Shown: in pieces, positions 1 to 13,300 of the stretch
Layout of the letters: each line of letters begins with the position of its first letter
How positions within the stretch are numbered: the first letter of the stretch is position 1
Assembly: GCA_008931825.1 (NCBI GenBank)
Contig: QXVZ01008373.1
Span: forward strand, 183,233-247,232
Direction: 5' to 3'
DNA: 64,000 nt
Source: Phallusia fumigata
Taxonomy: Eukaryota > Chordata > Ascidiacea > Phlebobranchia > Ascidiidae
Translations under genes and position numbers: made by a program
The notes under the pieces: model-generated
Seen by the model: only the letters and a program-made list of their open reading frames with translations
The model's database searches: none
Told to the model about the DNA's origin: nothing

Positions 1-1682
1 GATGGCCGTAAGTGTTAGGTGAAATTAACGCAGTCAATTTAAAACATAACTGTCAGAGAGGTTGTACAAAGTAAATTCATTTGAATGTGTCAACATTTGC
101 CGTTGTCATCGGCCAAAAAACTAGAAGCTTTAAACCGCGCGTTAAATACAAATGGGAAAAAAAGGAAAGCGTAGTAAGCTTTAGCATTATCAACGTGGTG
201 GATTAGGTTTGTATAACCGACGTGCGAACAATCTTTTATGTTTGCCTGATAAAAACCTGTGTTGTTTTGCTTGGAAAACCAAATACCGCATAAACTTACA
301 ATTGACACACATTTGAAACAGTTTTTCTAAGTTTCTTACAATGAAAGACATGACCTCATAGAACCTTTAGGTTGTGGAAAAATTCCGTGTGCCTTTGAAG
401 AGTGCCATATGTAGAAGTGTGTGGCAGCAAACACCTAATCAAAATGATTTACCCGTGGTCAATACGGTTTCGTCACAACAGCTACTTAAATTAGTTCGTC
501 CCTGTCAAAACACGCGCAGTCGAAATTAGCAGAGCCGGGCCATTTATCTTAATTAAGCAGGAATCGATCCAGCCGACTGGTGCAGTTTTATACAAGCAAT
601 AAAGTAACGTTTTGCTCGTTGGTCTGTTTTAAGCAACATCTGGGAGAAGGTAATGTGGACGTTCTTAAAAACGCACAACTCTCTGTGACATCACAAGGCC
701 AGAGCAAACAGATTATCTGTGTTTAAGTCGCGGTGCATGTAAATGCGTGTGTTTTGGCCCTGCAACGCGGAAAAGCGATTCGTTTCGGGGGCTATTGATG
801 AATGCTGTACATGGAATTGAAATGTGAGTTGAAATGTCATTACCGAAATAAAACTTTATTTAGAATATGTACAAATGCATAGACACGAAAAATGTTTTAT
901 GAGCCCTCGACAAAAAAGCTGGTATGACTGTTGATTTAACGGGGCGAACGTTGGGTACAAAGTTGATGTGAGGTAAAAATAATAACGAGAAATGCGAAAA
1001 GTTGCGATGCAACTCCTAAAAGGATTCGGAAATAGTTTGGGTGCTGCAAAAAATGTGGAAACGCTGTAATGGATACTTGAAGCTGTTTAAATTGAATATG
1101 CTGCAAATGACGTGTTATTAGCGAAACCACTTCATGCTACTTCATGAACGTTCTCAATTAAACTGATACGACATGAAATATAATTAATCCTGTCACATTC
1201 CTGCCAATTGAAAGAAGAGTTAGCGGGCGCCTTTGCCTAGGATTTACGAAATCCCAAACCCCATTGAACTGCGAATCCCTAAGAGGATCGAGCTGAACAT
1301 AGTTCAGTATGGACGTTTTTTTAATACAAACAAACAATCTTAATGACCTTGACACAGTGCCGTGCAAGGCGCGGTTTATCATGCAGCCCAATTACTGCGC
1401 TATGTACTGATGTGACCAGTTGCGTGTGAACAAATTGCCTGTTCACCGAAGCCTTGTGTGTTTATGACCGAGCCCCCCTTTTTCCTTTGCTTCGTCGTCT
1501 CTGTAACCTGGTTCAGGATAAGGTCATTTGCTCAGTTGGCTCAGTGAGGGACAGTGGACGTTCCGAAGGGACTGTTAAGAGGATGTAACAATGTACATCT
1601 GATATTTAAAACTTGTTTCAAATATAGTCAACATATAGAGGTTGTTTAGATTCTACATTTTAATACTTGTATTATTTTAATG

Positions 1683-1921
1683 CAGTGGTTCTGAACTTGA
1701 GAGTATTTACCCCTCAAGGGGTGATTATGGTTTTTTTGGTTCTGTTGCACTAAAATATTTAAAAATTTGAAGAATATAGAGTTTTTCGTGTGTTCATTTG
1801 TCGTTTCGTTTCATATAACGCCTTCGGTGATGTTAAGCTGCAATTTGTTATTCTTTAAAAGAGGGTAATTGAAATCCATCAAATCTTCCCAAGGGTAAAA
1901 GTATTAAAAAAAGAACCACCG
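1683..1921. mobile_element. hAT-like miniature inverted-repeat element
   Basis: The left end reads CAGTGGTTCT and the right end, on the opposite strand, reads CGGTGGTTCT; similarity continues imperfectly inwards (TATTTACCCCTC against TACTTTTACCCTTG). The flanking octamers ttttaatg (1675-1682) and gcttaatg (1922-1929) match at 6 of 8 positions, as expected of an aged 8-bp target-site duplication. A CAG-type end and an 8-bp duplication are typical of the hAT superfamily. At about 240 bp it cannot encode a transposase, so it is non-autonomous. Confidence 0.65.
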
Positions 1922-3128
1922 GCTTAATGCGTTAAGTTTACTTCGCTTGAAACAGACGCCAGGGCACGGAAACTAAATGCGCAAGCAGAAAGGTACCACC
2001 TAACAAATAAAACATTTGGGACAAAAATAATACGGATGGTACAAATTAAGGTAATTTGCGCCGCATCTGCACGTTGGAAAAGTGCCGAAGTCCAAGTTTA
2101 TTTCAGGAATTTCAAAAATAGTACACAGGGAATCATGCGGTCCCAGTGCAGGGTACGCGGCAGTACTAAAGAGACTTCGTGCTCTAATCCCAAATCCTGC
2201 ATCCCGCGATCAAAGGGCAAAATGTGACCTCTAATCAACGACACGTACGTCACGAAGGCGTTAATGACGTCACATATGTTCGGCGCGGCGTGTTTCGTAA
2301 GCAAACCATGTGCTAAAGTCGGTTTGAGGTTTAGAGGTGTCTGGCGTTATCTTGGTTTGAACTGTTGTACCTGGTAGGATCTGATGTGCATAACCTGTTG
2401 TTAGCTATTTTTGTACCCTTGCTAACCCATTGTTTCAAGCTTGGCTAAAGTCCCTGAAAATTGCAGGGATTACTTGGGAAGTTAAACCCTGTGTTATTGG
2501 ATTATGTTCCATTTTTAGTGGTTTATATTACTTTAGCTTGCAAGTGAGACTTACCAAGCAAAATGCATGGTTGTTCACATCATTGAGAACATGTTTCATC
2601 AGTTCGACAGTTCTGTCTAATGAAGCCGCCCTAAATGATTTAGTGAAATTCATTTGACATAAAATTGCTAGACGTCGTTAAAGCATTAAGAGAAATATAC
2701 AGCACATCACGGGACGTTAGAAGCTGTTTTACGACCGCCTCGTTAATATATCTGTAGACAAACGACTTTGCAGGCATCGTAAATCTGTCGGCGATGTTTC
2801 ACAACGATGATGTTGTTATGACTTGCATGCAGCCACAACCTCCTATACCTTAAGCATGCAAGAACTGTTAATGTAAGTTCAATGTAAAAAACGAAAGTAG
2901 TTCGGTGTTGGTTGGTTTGGGAGGGCAAAACCAAAAGTACATTTAATTTGCGCTTTATTTCAATCGGTAATTTTAAAATTATGCACGTGTTTTCGTTAAA
3001 AACCGGGTTAGGTAAACGAATGTTGAATTTAAAATCGATATCTGTTTTAAACATTGCTGTTCTAAACTAACTTAAGCCTAAGGGCAATCCAGTGTGTCAA
3101 TTGCAACATAAGGTGCATTAACCCAATA

Positions 3129-3425
3129 CAATGGTTTCAAACTTTTTCTTGGTTTGCGGCATCTGTTTGCAGACACTTGTAAATCGCGGCATTCATAGCT
3201 GCTTACATAGCAATTACAAAAAGAACAATATGAAGTAAACTTTCATTTGCATTTTATTTATTAGGTATGGGTAAGAATCAAGTCAGTTTGTTTTGCAAGC
3301 ATTGTTTGTTGCATACCTGGTAATACTTTACTCAATCAAAAAACATTTCTATTAAATTGGTCGCGGCACCCTGAGACCTTCGAACGACAACCTCGTGCGC
3401 CGCGGCACACCGGTTGGGAAACACG
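3129..3425. mobile_element. hAT-like miniature inverted-repeat element
   Basis: The left end begins CAATGGTTTCAAAC and soon contains GGTTTGCGGCA. The right end carries the motif GCCGCGGCACACCGGTTGGG followed by AAACACG, which is the complement of a very common hAT terminus. Flanking octamers acccaata (3121-3128) and acctaatg (3426-3433) match at 6 of 8 positions. The terminal bases are degraded, so this is an old, non-autonomous copy. Confidence 0.6.
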
Positions 3426-4337
3426 ACCTAATGAATACAATAACACCGATAATATTACTTTGGACTTTCGCTTAAGACGCATGCACGCAAAGTGATTTGT
3501 GGTCTCTTGACAGAGTTACAAAACATGTTGTTCCATCCCTGTCTGGCACTTTGACTGTTTCTTCACTGCTTCTTATCTCCTAATGGCAATTAATCCGCTC
3601 TTAAAGCTACAGCGGAAACATGCTTTACTCCTGAAATCAATCGTGATTAAAATTCCACGACCACGCGCTTGAAATTTAATGGCAGTTCTTAAACTGATTA
3701 CATCACGTGTATATGTAGAAATGGCACCAAACAGGAGATGCTGCCCTGGGTACAGCAACAAGTTTGAATTTGTCGGACTTTGGTACCTCAGGTGTCAGTC
3801 TATGGACACACGAGCACACCGTAGGCTGCGCTCGAATACCTGATCAGTAAGTGTTAAGATGTAACATTAAACAGGCAACTTGTACATGTTATAGGAAACT
3901 AATGTTAAGACTCGTTTTATGTTTATGTAGCCTATTGTCTGATTCTTGTTTCATGGTAAAATTTGTTTCCAAACGCGTTACTATTTAGTATGCAGGGGTC
4001 AAGTAATCTCGTATTGGTACCAAAGTGGTTTGTTCATTGTTAAACCAAGTTTTTTGTTTTAATCTGGTAAAAATGTATGAGTATATTGTATTGGTTGCCA
4101 TTTCATCTTTGCTGATATACACACTGTCTTGGCGTTGGTGTTTGGGCAAATAAAGCGCCTTTGTGGAATCTGCAATCATTACACTGTTGTATCTCCATTG
4201 CTTGCCACCGAAATTAACTTCAACGTGTTTTAACTACTTTTTAGGTTGAATAGCATACAGGTTAATACGGTAACGAGTTGCATCTGTCAGAAAGAATCAC
4301 ACTTAATTCCATCAAGTAAAGCAGTTTCAGTCCTCAA

Positions 4338-7300
4338 ATGACGACCGTCCTTCCTATGACGTCAGACCAGACGTCACCGTCTATTCTTGACTTAAACGAA
4401 ACAGCGAACACTACGTCATCATGTGTACCTCACGATCAAATCGTCATGGTACGTATCCTATATCAGTTAACACAAAACCAGTGATTAATGGAGTATAATA
4501 AAACCTATATACAAAGATAAAATCGTAGCTTTTTGTAAAAGGCCCAAATGAAACATTTCAAGATGTCGACGAATATTTCTATCTGAATAAGAATGCAAAC
4601 CACTAAAAAACACGATTAACAAGCCTTGCCAAAAGTTTGATCGTTTTAATTAAACGCATACAGTTTGAGATGCATATTAACGCTTGTTGTGCGGTCAAAT
4701 GGATAAAACAGTTTGATACATGTTTGCAAATACGAACCACGCAGGGCAAATACACCGATTGTTTTGTCACTAATATGGTATTGAGTGGCCTTGTTTCATA
4801 ATAGATGACTACTAGGAGGTTATGTAAGCAGAAACCGCATCAATCATTTAACACGCGACTCAGATTACCAACGCTAGTTAGCTGGAAGAAGTTTATTGCG
4901 GTGTTTTGCAAACGGTAAACATCACGCTTCAAGTATGTAGGGAAAACGCAGGGGGACACTTCAGGTATTTAAAGGGGGTGAACTCCCCCCAAAGTGGAAG
5001 AAAATACTGATAGTTTTTGGTAGCCGACAATAAAATATGTGGAAAACACTCAAAAAAATCTCTAAAAATCGTATTGGAATATGACTGTTTGGCGATAATA
5101 CTCGCACAAACATCATTGCATAAAAATCAAATACCGATTGGTTGTGGCATTTGTAACAACCCAACTGTCAAAAATGTCAACAAAAGTGATGCAAAATTAC
5201 GTCTTTTAATAATTGTCTTAATAAGAGGTACGTACATATTTTGCACCCCAAAGAGTCTTATAGACTCTTATGAGAAAGAGATGCAAAACACTTTTGCAAA
5301 ACAAAGTGTATTGATCACTTGAGTGATCGAGCGTTTCTCCCAACCAGGATCGTTCTTTTTTGGGAATCGCGTTTCAATTTGACGAGCCGACGACGGGAGT
5401 AGAGACGTCAAGCGCGCAGAAGCGAGTGCCACGTTTTACTCCAATCGATTTTCGAAGCCCCAACAAACACACACGCCTGTTGTGCCTTTCTATGTTGACA
5501 TGAGACCTGTAATCGTCCTACGTCCAACTTTATTTGAATGCATAACATCCTAAATTTTACACGCCGGTACTACTGAGCGTGCTAATAAGTAGTGTTGAAG
5601 AGCGACTTTGCATGCTGAAAACCGGGTTTGGTGCGGCATCGGTTACCTCGATTTCAATTCAATCTATAAATCGAAGCACATGTTTGGAACTTAGCGGGTA
5701 TTCACTTTTTTGTCATTATTTTTACATCATGTCAAAACGTTCATTTTTCCCATTTTATTCTTTAAACGGTAAAATGTAATTACCGTCTTGGGAGTGCTCC
5801 CGTTTACCAACACATTATCATGTCAATAAATTTAGCAATGTACCATATGTTTTCTTTCCTTTCGTTTGTTTTGTGCGGGCCTACACACCGTTAATAATGT
5901 GACCCTTTAATTTGCATGTAAAAGTAGGGGTTCGTTAGGACCCAGCGAACCTGTCGCCGACGTTTCGCCTTTCCCTAATCTGCCCTTAACAATTATAGTA
6001 AATGTCCCGTTTTGGTGGGAAAACACAGCAATAAATTAAGCGCAAATAATGAACGTGTACTGAGTATTTGCTTACGTGAGTTCAATTTATTGGAATAGAG
6101 CCTGTTAGAAAATCGCAAAACCCCCTGTGGTACATGAGCAAAAATGTTTTTACCTTCCGATCGTTAGATTATTGCCTGGGCAGCAAAAAAAGCAATTACC
6201 TAAAAAATGCTCCTGCACGAAATTTTAATGGTTATTGGGGGCTTCCGGATTTAGGTAACCTGCTCTTTGCTGAAACAACACGCGGAATCTACTAAAAAAA
6301 CGCTTTCGGGTTTATTCATGCTATTTATATCCACAACTAACAACAACATATTGCTTAAATTTCTCGTGTGCGTTTTTACCAAAGGTGCCGTCTGGTGTGG
6401 AAATCCTTTAATGAGCGTTTTTACGGTGTGACGGCTATGTGATGGTTGTAAACACTCTCATAAGCGTTTCCCCAACCAGCAATTGCCGAAATAGAATCAC
6501 CTTTGCAAAGCTTGTTTAGTTTTACCTTTTTACTGTAGGGATTTCAGGATTGCTGTTGCTCAAAATGAGTCTACTATCTTGATTTTGCTCGCTTTTTTTG
6601 ATCTTTTGCAAAGGCTCAATTAGATCAAAGGCACTCGGCTGTTTCTTTTCAATGTGCAATGATGGGGAATGCCATCCATCCCGCTATCAATTGGTTTGCA
6701 AGTAATCGTAATCTATTGTTTTTTTTAGATGTGGTTCAGTTTCGACACGCTCCACTTGGTTCGGGTTTTGGTCACGTGGGTGCTGTTCGTTTTCAGCATG
6801 ACTGGAAACACATTCGTGCTGTGGTCGCTCCGGGATAGCAGAGCACGCCACTTCATTATGTTCCATTTAACCTTGAGTGACCTCATCTACACGCTGTTTG
6901 TTATGCCGGCGGGTGAGTGACGAAATAATGCCAAAATAGGTTTTGCTCATCAAGAATTCGCAATTAAACTGGCTGACGTATTTCAGTTCTACCGAAAAAG
7001 TTTAAATCGAACATTCATTACCTTACCATTACCCTTTTTGGTTACATGACGTATCTATTGGGCCAAACAGGGCAACACCTGAACACATACCTGTTGAAAA
7101 TGTAACCATGCCTTTCTGAGAAACCAGAATACTTGTAAAAAAGAGAACATAATGTTAAAACGGCTGTGGAAGTATTTGTTTTTGACAAGTCTGGGAAAAT
7201 TAGGTAAAATTAAAATGTAGGTCTGTGGGATTTCTTGTTTTCATTGTTAATCGTTTAATTCACTTCATAAAACATTGATTTGAAACAGTCTAGATACACT

Positions 7301-10300
7301 GTAACGTCGAACTTAACCAATATGACAGATGCTGTTTGGAATACAACCATGCAGTGGATAGCTGGAGATTTCATGTGCAGGATATGTCAAATGATGAAAC
7401 AGTTCGGGATGTATTCAAGTTCGTTCATGGTTGCGGTGAGTCAAACTCGATACGGTATTTTGATTTTAATCCTAATTAAACATATTTCGCGTTTTTAAGC
7501 TAACAATAATAACTAAAATTCCGTGATAACTGGCTGGACGGTTGTATCTACTTGGTTACAAAAATTGGATAAAAAAGCATAAATATGCCCAATTAGACCG
7601 CCCCTAATCGCTAAAGCATGTTAACGCCCTCTCAACAATTGGTGATCAATAGACAATCTGTCATACTTATAACGGCTTCATCGCAGCCAATTGATATTCA
7701 ATCGGAGTATGATGTTAATTTTACCCATACATTGACCATTGTACTGGAATGTCACTCTAGCTTGTTCAACCCCTATAGGTCAACGAGTTCAAATCTGAAT
7801 TTTAATGTTTTCTGACAGAGAATACTGTTGTGTGATATTAAACTACAAACTTGTATGGGTTTTATAGTATGGATTGGTGTAAACAAATGTCATTCTGCAT
7901 TTACTCAAGTTTACAGTCTTACTCAATTACGTTTAAACCTATATAAGTGTGCAGTTTGCAGTACAGATTTACGAAACGTTTCTTAAAACCACTTGTATTG
8001 GATTTGATTGTTGAATCGACAAAACACTGTAAACCTAGTTAATGTAAATGATCAACACTTCGAAAATATATAGAAGTTAACACTTCAGACCAAACAAATT
8101 GTTGCTGTCGTTGCTGGTATTTTGAACAGACCGCAATGAAATTGAACCTGGAACTATATGAGTCACTGCGCTTAAGGCACTCATACAGAAACGTGGTCAG
8201 TGTAATTACATTGAAGTCATATGCCAAACGTGGCGAATTTAGACTTGTTGAATGCACACCCTAAAAAAGTTTGCAAGTAATCTTGGTGCTGTCAACCATG
8301 GTAAAGTGCTTAAAGATGCATGTTGAGCGGACAATGTATCCAAGCGGTTTGAAAAGTTGCTATGGTTGGTTGCGCAAAGTTCGCTGGAAACTCAATTTAG
8401 GCGCGCACCTAGACAGCTGTAGTTCGACCTTTTTTGTTTCCTAGCCGCTTTAAACTCATTGCACCGGACTCCAATTGAATCAAGGAGATCGAAACTATCC
8501 ATCATGCCTCGCCCAAACAACTATTTTAGACAGAGAAAAGCGCAAGGCCAAGCCACAAGAGCAAATGAACTAAAATTGCCAGCAGTGACATGGCGTTTAA
8601 ACCGGGCTGGTTGTTAGGTTTATGGGAAAAAATATTTCCAAGCAGTAACGACTGGTCACCAGTATCCTCAGTTGAAATTTCTCAATTTGTTTGCGGACAA
8701 TTAATGTAGGGCACATGAACATGGTTAACCATACTCAAACCGGCACTTCATAAAGTTGAAGCGTTGTTTGATACAGGGTAATAAAAACAATCGAGAAGGG
8801 AAAACTGCAAACAAGGGTACCTGGTTAGAACAGTACAATTAACAACTTGGTTGGAAAAGGTAATAATGCTGCAAACAGATTTGAGTCAGTCTTTGTACTG
8901 AAGCACATGAACATAACCGTGAAGTTATTAAAAGAGTTTAACTTCTAGGAAGGAAAATGGCAAAGCTAGTAAAATGTTTCTTAAATAATTCTTTTGACTT
9001 CATATACCCAACATCATAAGATAAATACCACGTGACCCTTTTTCCACCGATCCGTCGTAGACGTACAGACACATTAACACGCCCATCTATAAGAGAATGA
9101 CTTGGTGTAGTTTCTCCGGGGCGGTTTGCAAAGAAACAAGGAATGCAAAGGGAATTTTTTGTCACCAGTGCGTACAATGGGATTTGTGTATTTTCTCTGT
9201 TTTACTTTAAACAGTTCCACATAGTTTAAGGTAGTGAGTTCTGGATTAATATAAACTAAAATCTATCCAGCCAGTGCCTCGATTGTGCGTTAAAGTCCCA
9301 CCGATTTGTGGCAATTCCCTTCTGGGTTCCAACGAAACACAGTTGTGACGTATACAGTTCGTCACCAAATTTGGACTTCCGAAACACCGCGGGCAGCTGG
9401 CACTAGGAAACCCGGTTTCACGCTAATTGTGTTGTCGTGTTACATCTTTACCTTATCTGACCTTGAGTGACCTTCGTTCGCGTGCACAGACAACTTGCTT
9501 GTATACAACACAATTGTCGATCGATCTGCCAAAGGTTCTAAGAGATCTGGCTCTTATATAATTCATGGACCTGGTTGTATTTGCGACGTCAATCAATCTT
9601 TAAACTTTGACGTAACGTCTTTGGCTCTCATCACTTCAAGGTTATTGCTTCGAATGGTAAAGGCCATCAGTTTGAAGAGTGTAGTATTGACAATAGTTTT
9701 TTTAATCGGTTTAGTTTAATTGTTGGAATCGTAGAAAACGCTTTCAAAATCACTTTTTCTGTTGGTCCTATTTTAAGGTGGTGTGCAAGGCCTAGTCGGT
9801 TCAATTTTTGGCGTATTGTGCTGAATTCTTTATATTTTGTAGGTGATCGGAGTGGATAGAGTTACAGGTATCTTGTCCCCTCTGCCCACTGAAAGCCAAC
9901 GCAAACGAGGTGTTGTTATGGTCGCCATAGCTTGGGCCACAAGCTTCATATGCTGCCTACCAGCCGTAAGTACAAACGTCAACTTTTTCAGTTTATGGTT
10001 AAGTGCTGGTAATAACAAACACCCATTGGTACGAATACAAATTACTTAAGTTTTTCCTGCTATTTGCACGGCGGATTTCGCAGATTTTTACAGTGTACTA
10101 GTTTTTTCGACACGCGCTACAGCTAAACCGTTGGCCAAGTGCTGATCAACAGTTGTTCATACAACTAAAAATCAGTATCACTTGCGGGTTTGGTGTAAAA
10201 ATTAGGGATGTTTTGGCACCTCTGTTATTTGTCGACTCTGTATGCTCGGTGCACTCTCTGATACCGCTGCAGGTCATCTGTAGCATTTCTAGACAAATAA

Positions 10301-13300
10301 AGATCTCGTGTATTTTGGCAATAAAATTATAAAGAGCTCCGGCAGCAATGACAAAGCAATCGTGATTTTAAACAGTCTTGGCCGGGCTTTCATCACACAG
10401 CACCACATGAGCATTTATGACAACGACTGACCCCCACACGAATAGCCGGTTGACGCTATAGTTGTCTGTTACATAACGCATCAAATATCTTTAGCGCGAC
10501 AAATTTGTAACAGGGTTCCGTTTATTTGTCCGCCCAATTACGGCGCTCGAAATCCCGCAAGAAAATAAACTGCTTGCCAAGAGGTTGCAATTAACACATT
10601 GACCTGTGTTGTGTCGTTTCAGGGCGTCTTATTCTCCGTACTTACAGTGCCAACGTGTGAAGGTATCAACGTATACCAGTGCGTAGATTTTCAGGTTGGT
10701 ATCTTATTTTACTGTTTGAACCAGCTTCGTATAATCCCCACATTTATACCCATCCAATTTGTTAGACGCATATGTCCTAATGGAAGTATTTGTATGCCTG
10801 GAAACCCTTTTTTTATTTTATTTAACGGACTATTTTAGCAAATTTGCCATTCAAAACGCAGGTTATAGATTGGTTTGTTTGGTAGAATAATGGTATCGGG
10901 ATCCTCTCCTTTTACCTGCTGAATATTCCTGCTTTAAATCAATGCCCCCTTTTGTGCTCGCATCAAATTGTTTTTTTAGCACGCACAAATCTATTGAAAT
11001 TGTTAAAAATAATGCCCGACAAGCGACAACTGTGATGATATGTGACGCCGTTATCTCCTCTTCACGTCTATTTATAACAATTTAGGTTGTGACAGACCGC
11101 TCACTGCTCCCCCCGTATTATTTGTTCACGATGTTGATGAGCTTCGTGCTGCCCCTGCTTTGTACCTTGGTCAGCTATTCGCTCATCGTGTGCGAAATAT
11201 CCAACATGAAAGAACGAGACAGAGGTAAGCAACATGACTGGTGCTGTGTAGGTTTTTTGGACAAAAATGTTCGAACAACTGGACCACCCCCCTGTTGAAC
11301 TTGCCTTGGCGGAAGATACTCAATCCGTCGTTGCATCTGAAACGCACCCCACATATACCCAGCTTGAGTTCGTACATATAGCAAGTGTTAATGTCGTCCC
11401 ATGAAAAGCAATAACCACACATATATTTAAATCGTATTATGGAAACTAAAGTGTGTTGGGAAGAGCTGGCGGCTTATCTGGAATTGTGAATCACAGTAAA
11501 AATTGGTCGAGTATGCGAAAGGCGATTATGCTAGGTCAAATAGGGACTTTGCGCGTGGGCGATTCTCAGCGACGTCATGCAAATCTTTATGACGTCAAAG
11601 CGAAGTTTATTCCACAATATTTCCAGACGAAAAAACGCGATTGCCTAAAAACACAAAAGAGATGAAGAATAGCCATAGGAACTAGGTTATTCTACAAATA
11701 GATTTGACTGTGACCCAGAAACACGCAAGGTCCAGCCGATCAGTCTGCACAAATAAACCTTGTGGAGCGTTTCTCTTTTGTCGGGCTAACCTAGAAGACT
11801 GGGCGAGAATGGCCACGCCTGTATTTACTACAAAAGAGCGTGTTTGTTAGGTTATTAAATGACGCGAAGCCTTATATGTCGTTGTCACGAAATGTTGTTG
11901 CGATCGGCTTTATCAAGCGATCTGTACCCGGCAAGGATAAGTGCTTGTCGTCAGAGATTTTGCGGTTATGTAACTATTAGTATCTGCTGTTTTTATGTTG
12001 CTGGGGTCATATAGACCGTAAAAATGTTGTTTGCGCAGTTGGGATGTACCGAAAACGCTCGTTGCGAATTTGATAGCATCTAATTTGTTGATTGTCATCG
12101 AATCTTCAGTTTTTTATAGGTTTTGGAAACAATGTTTAAAACATCTGCTTAAAATCGAAATAAAACTGCCAAAAGCAAGTCTTTTTACCTTTTAAAAGTG
12201 ATCATGGAAATAACGTTACATAAGGACTGGTACTTTAAGGTTTACAAAGCAAAATTTAAACGTTCGGATTAGAAAGCAGTCCATACAAAAGTGCATTCAA
12301 ACAAAACATATCAACGTCTGGACACATCTTTGGTCATATTTTCCATCTTTCATGCAAAAAACCTAATGTCTAAATGTAAATCAAACATCAACCTTACCCG
12401 CCTTATCAAACCTTCGCCTAACTTCCTGTTCTTATCAATTGATATCAAACATAACATAGATCATAAACTTCCTCTCCGCATCGTCAATTAAATCCCGATG
12501 TCTACTTTTAAGGCTGTGCATGAGTTGCATAAGACAACATTTCTAGATCTTGCCCTCACTTTGATCTGAAGATAGAAAGACAAGAGACTTTAGTAAGGGT
12601 GTATGTATTCATGATAAAATCTCATTGTGGCAAAGCAGGTACGTTTTGATGAGATAGAGTAAGCAGATGAGATTGGAAACTTAGTTAGACAACATCTTTA
12701 GCCCCGGAGTTATCTTCGAACACAAAGCGCAACGATTAAGTTTTGAAAAACATGTGTACTACTTCCAACTGATTTTGGAGTCTGGAGTCTGTGAATAAAT
12801 AAACTTCCACTGTTATTGTGTAACATACAAGTTGTGCAACAGCGCAACTGCAAGGCATACAAAACATACCTAGTAAATAAGGATCTAGTTATAAAGGTCC
12901 AAATCTCCACGACGGAAATGATCCTTCGATCACCATATAATGTAGGATCATAGTTTGTTGACAGGTTGTATCAGAAGTGTTGAATTCTTAATCCCGTATC
13001 CCGACTATCACTGCTCCGGGAAGTTTGACAAAAAACAAGGTTTATTAACAGGGACTGCAGTTTAAAGAAGATCGATCGGTTATATTTTCTATTGAATTAT
13101 TACCGACCTATCTTGTTTTAAGTACAGTCTCTGTAGTAAGAACGAACTTTTACGGCGCTAAAGAAGAGTTGACAAACGAAATATCGACGGAAACCACAAT
13201 AAATTGCGTTCGAGACGCGTTATAAGTCCCCATGAAATACCTACTGCACTAAAACCAGGCTAAAGTAATGTTTTGTGTAGTTTTGATGGGTCGAAGAAAC

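Larger units (their letters stand above)
1..4337. other. Region without a supported gene
   Basis: Only short open frames occur here and none shows a recognisable domain or a consistent exon series. Apart from the two hAT-like miniature elements listed separately (1683-1921 and 3129-3425) I see AT-rich single-copy sequence. The 3' part must contain the promoter and 5' leader of the receptor gene that starts at 4338, but I could not place a TATA box or transcription start. Confidence 0.6.

Noticed and set aside
6729-6920. ATG at 6729 as the start of the receptor
   Set aside because: It directly follows a TTTTTTTAG acceptor and exon 1 (4338-4448) joins in phase 0 with glycosylation sequons expected of a receptor N-terminus, so this Met is internal.
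7280-7328. Extension of receptor exon 3 upstream to 7289
   Set aside because: The acceptor at 7288 is out of phase with exon 2. The acceptor at 7328 restores the phase and gives VMPADAVWNTTMQW, matching vertebrate GnRH receptors.
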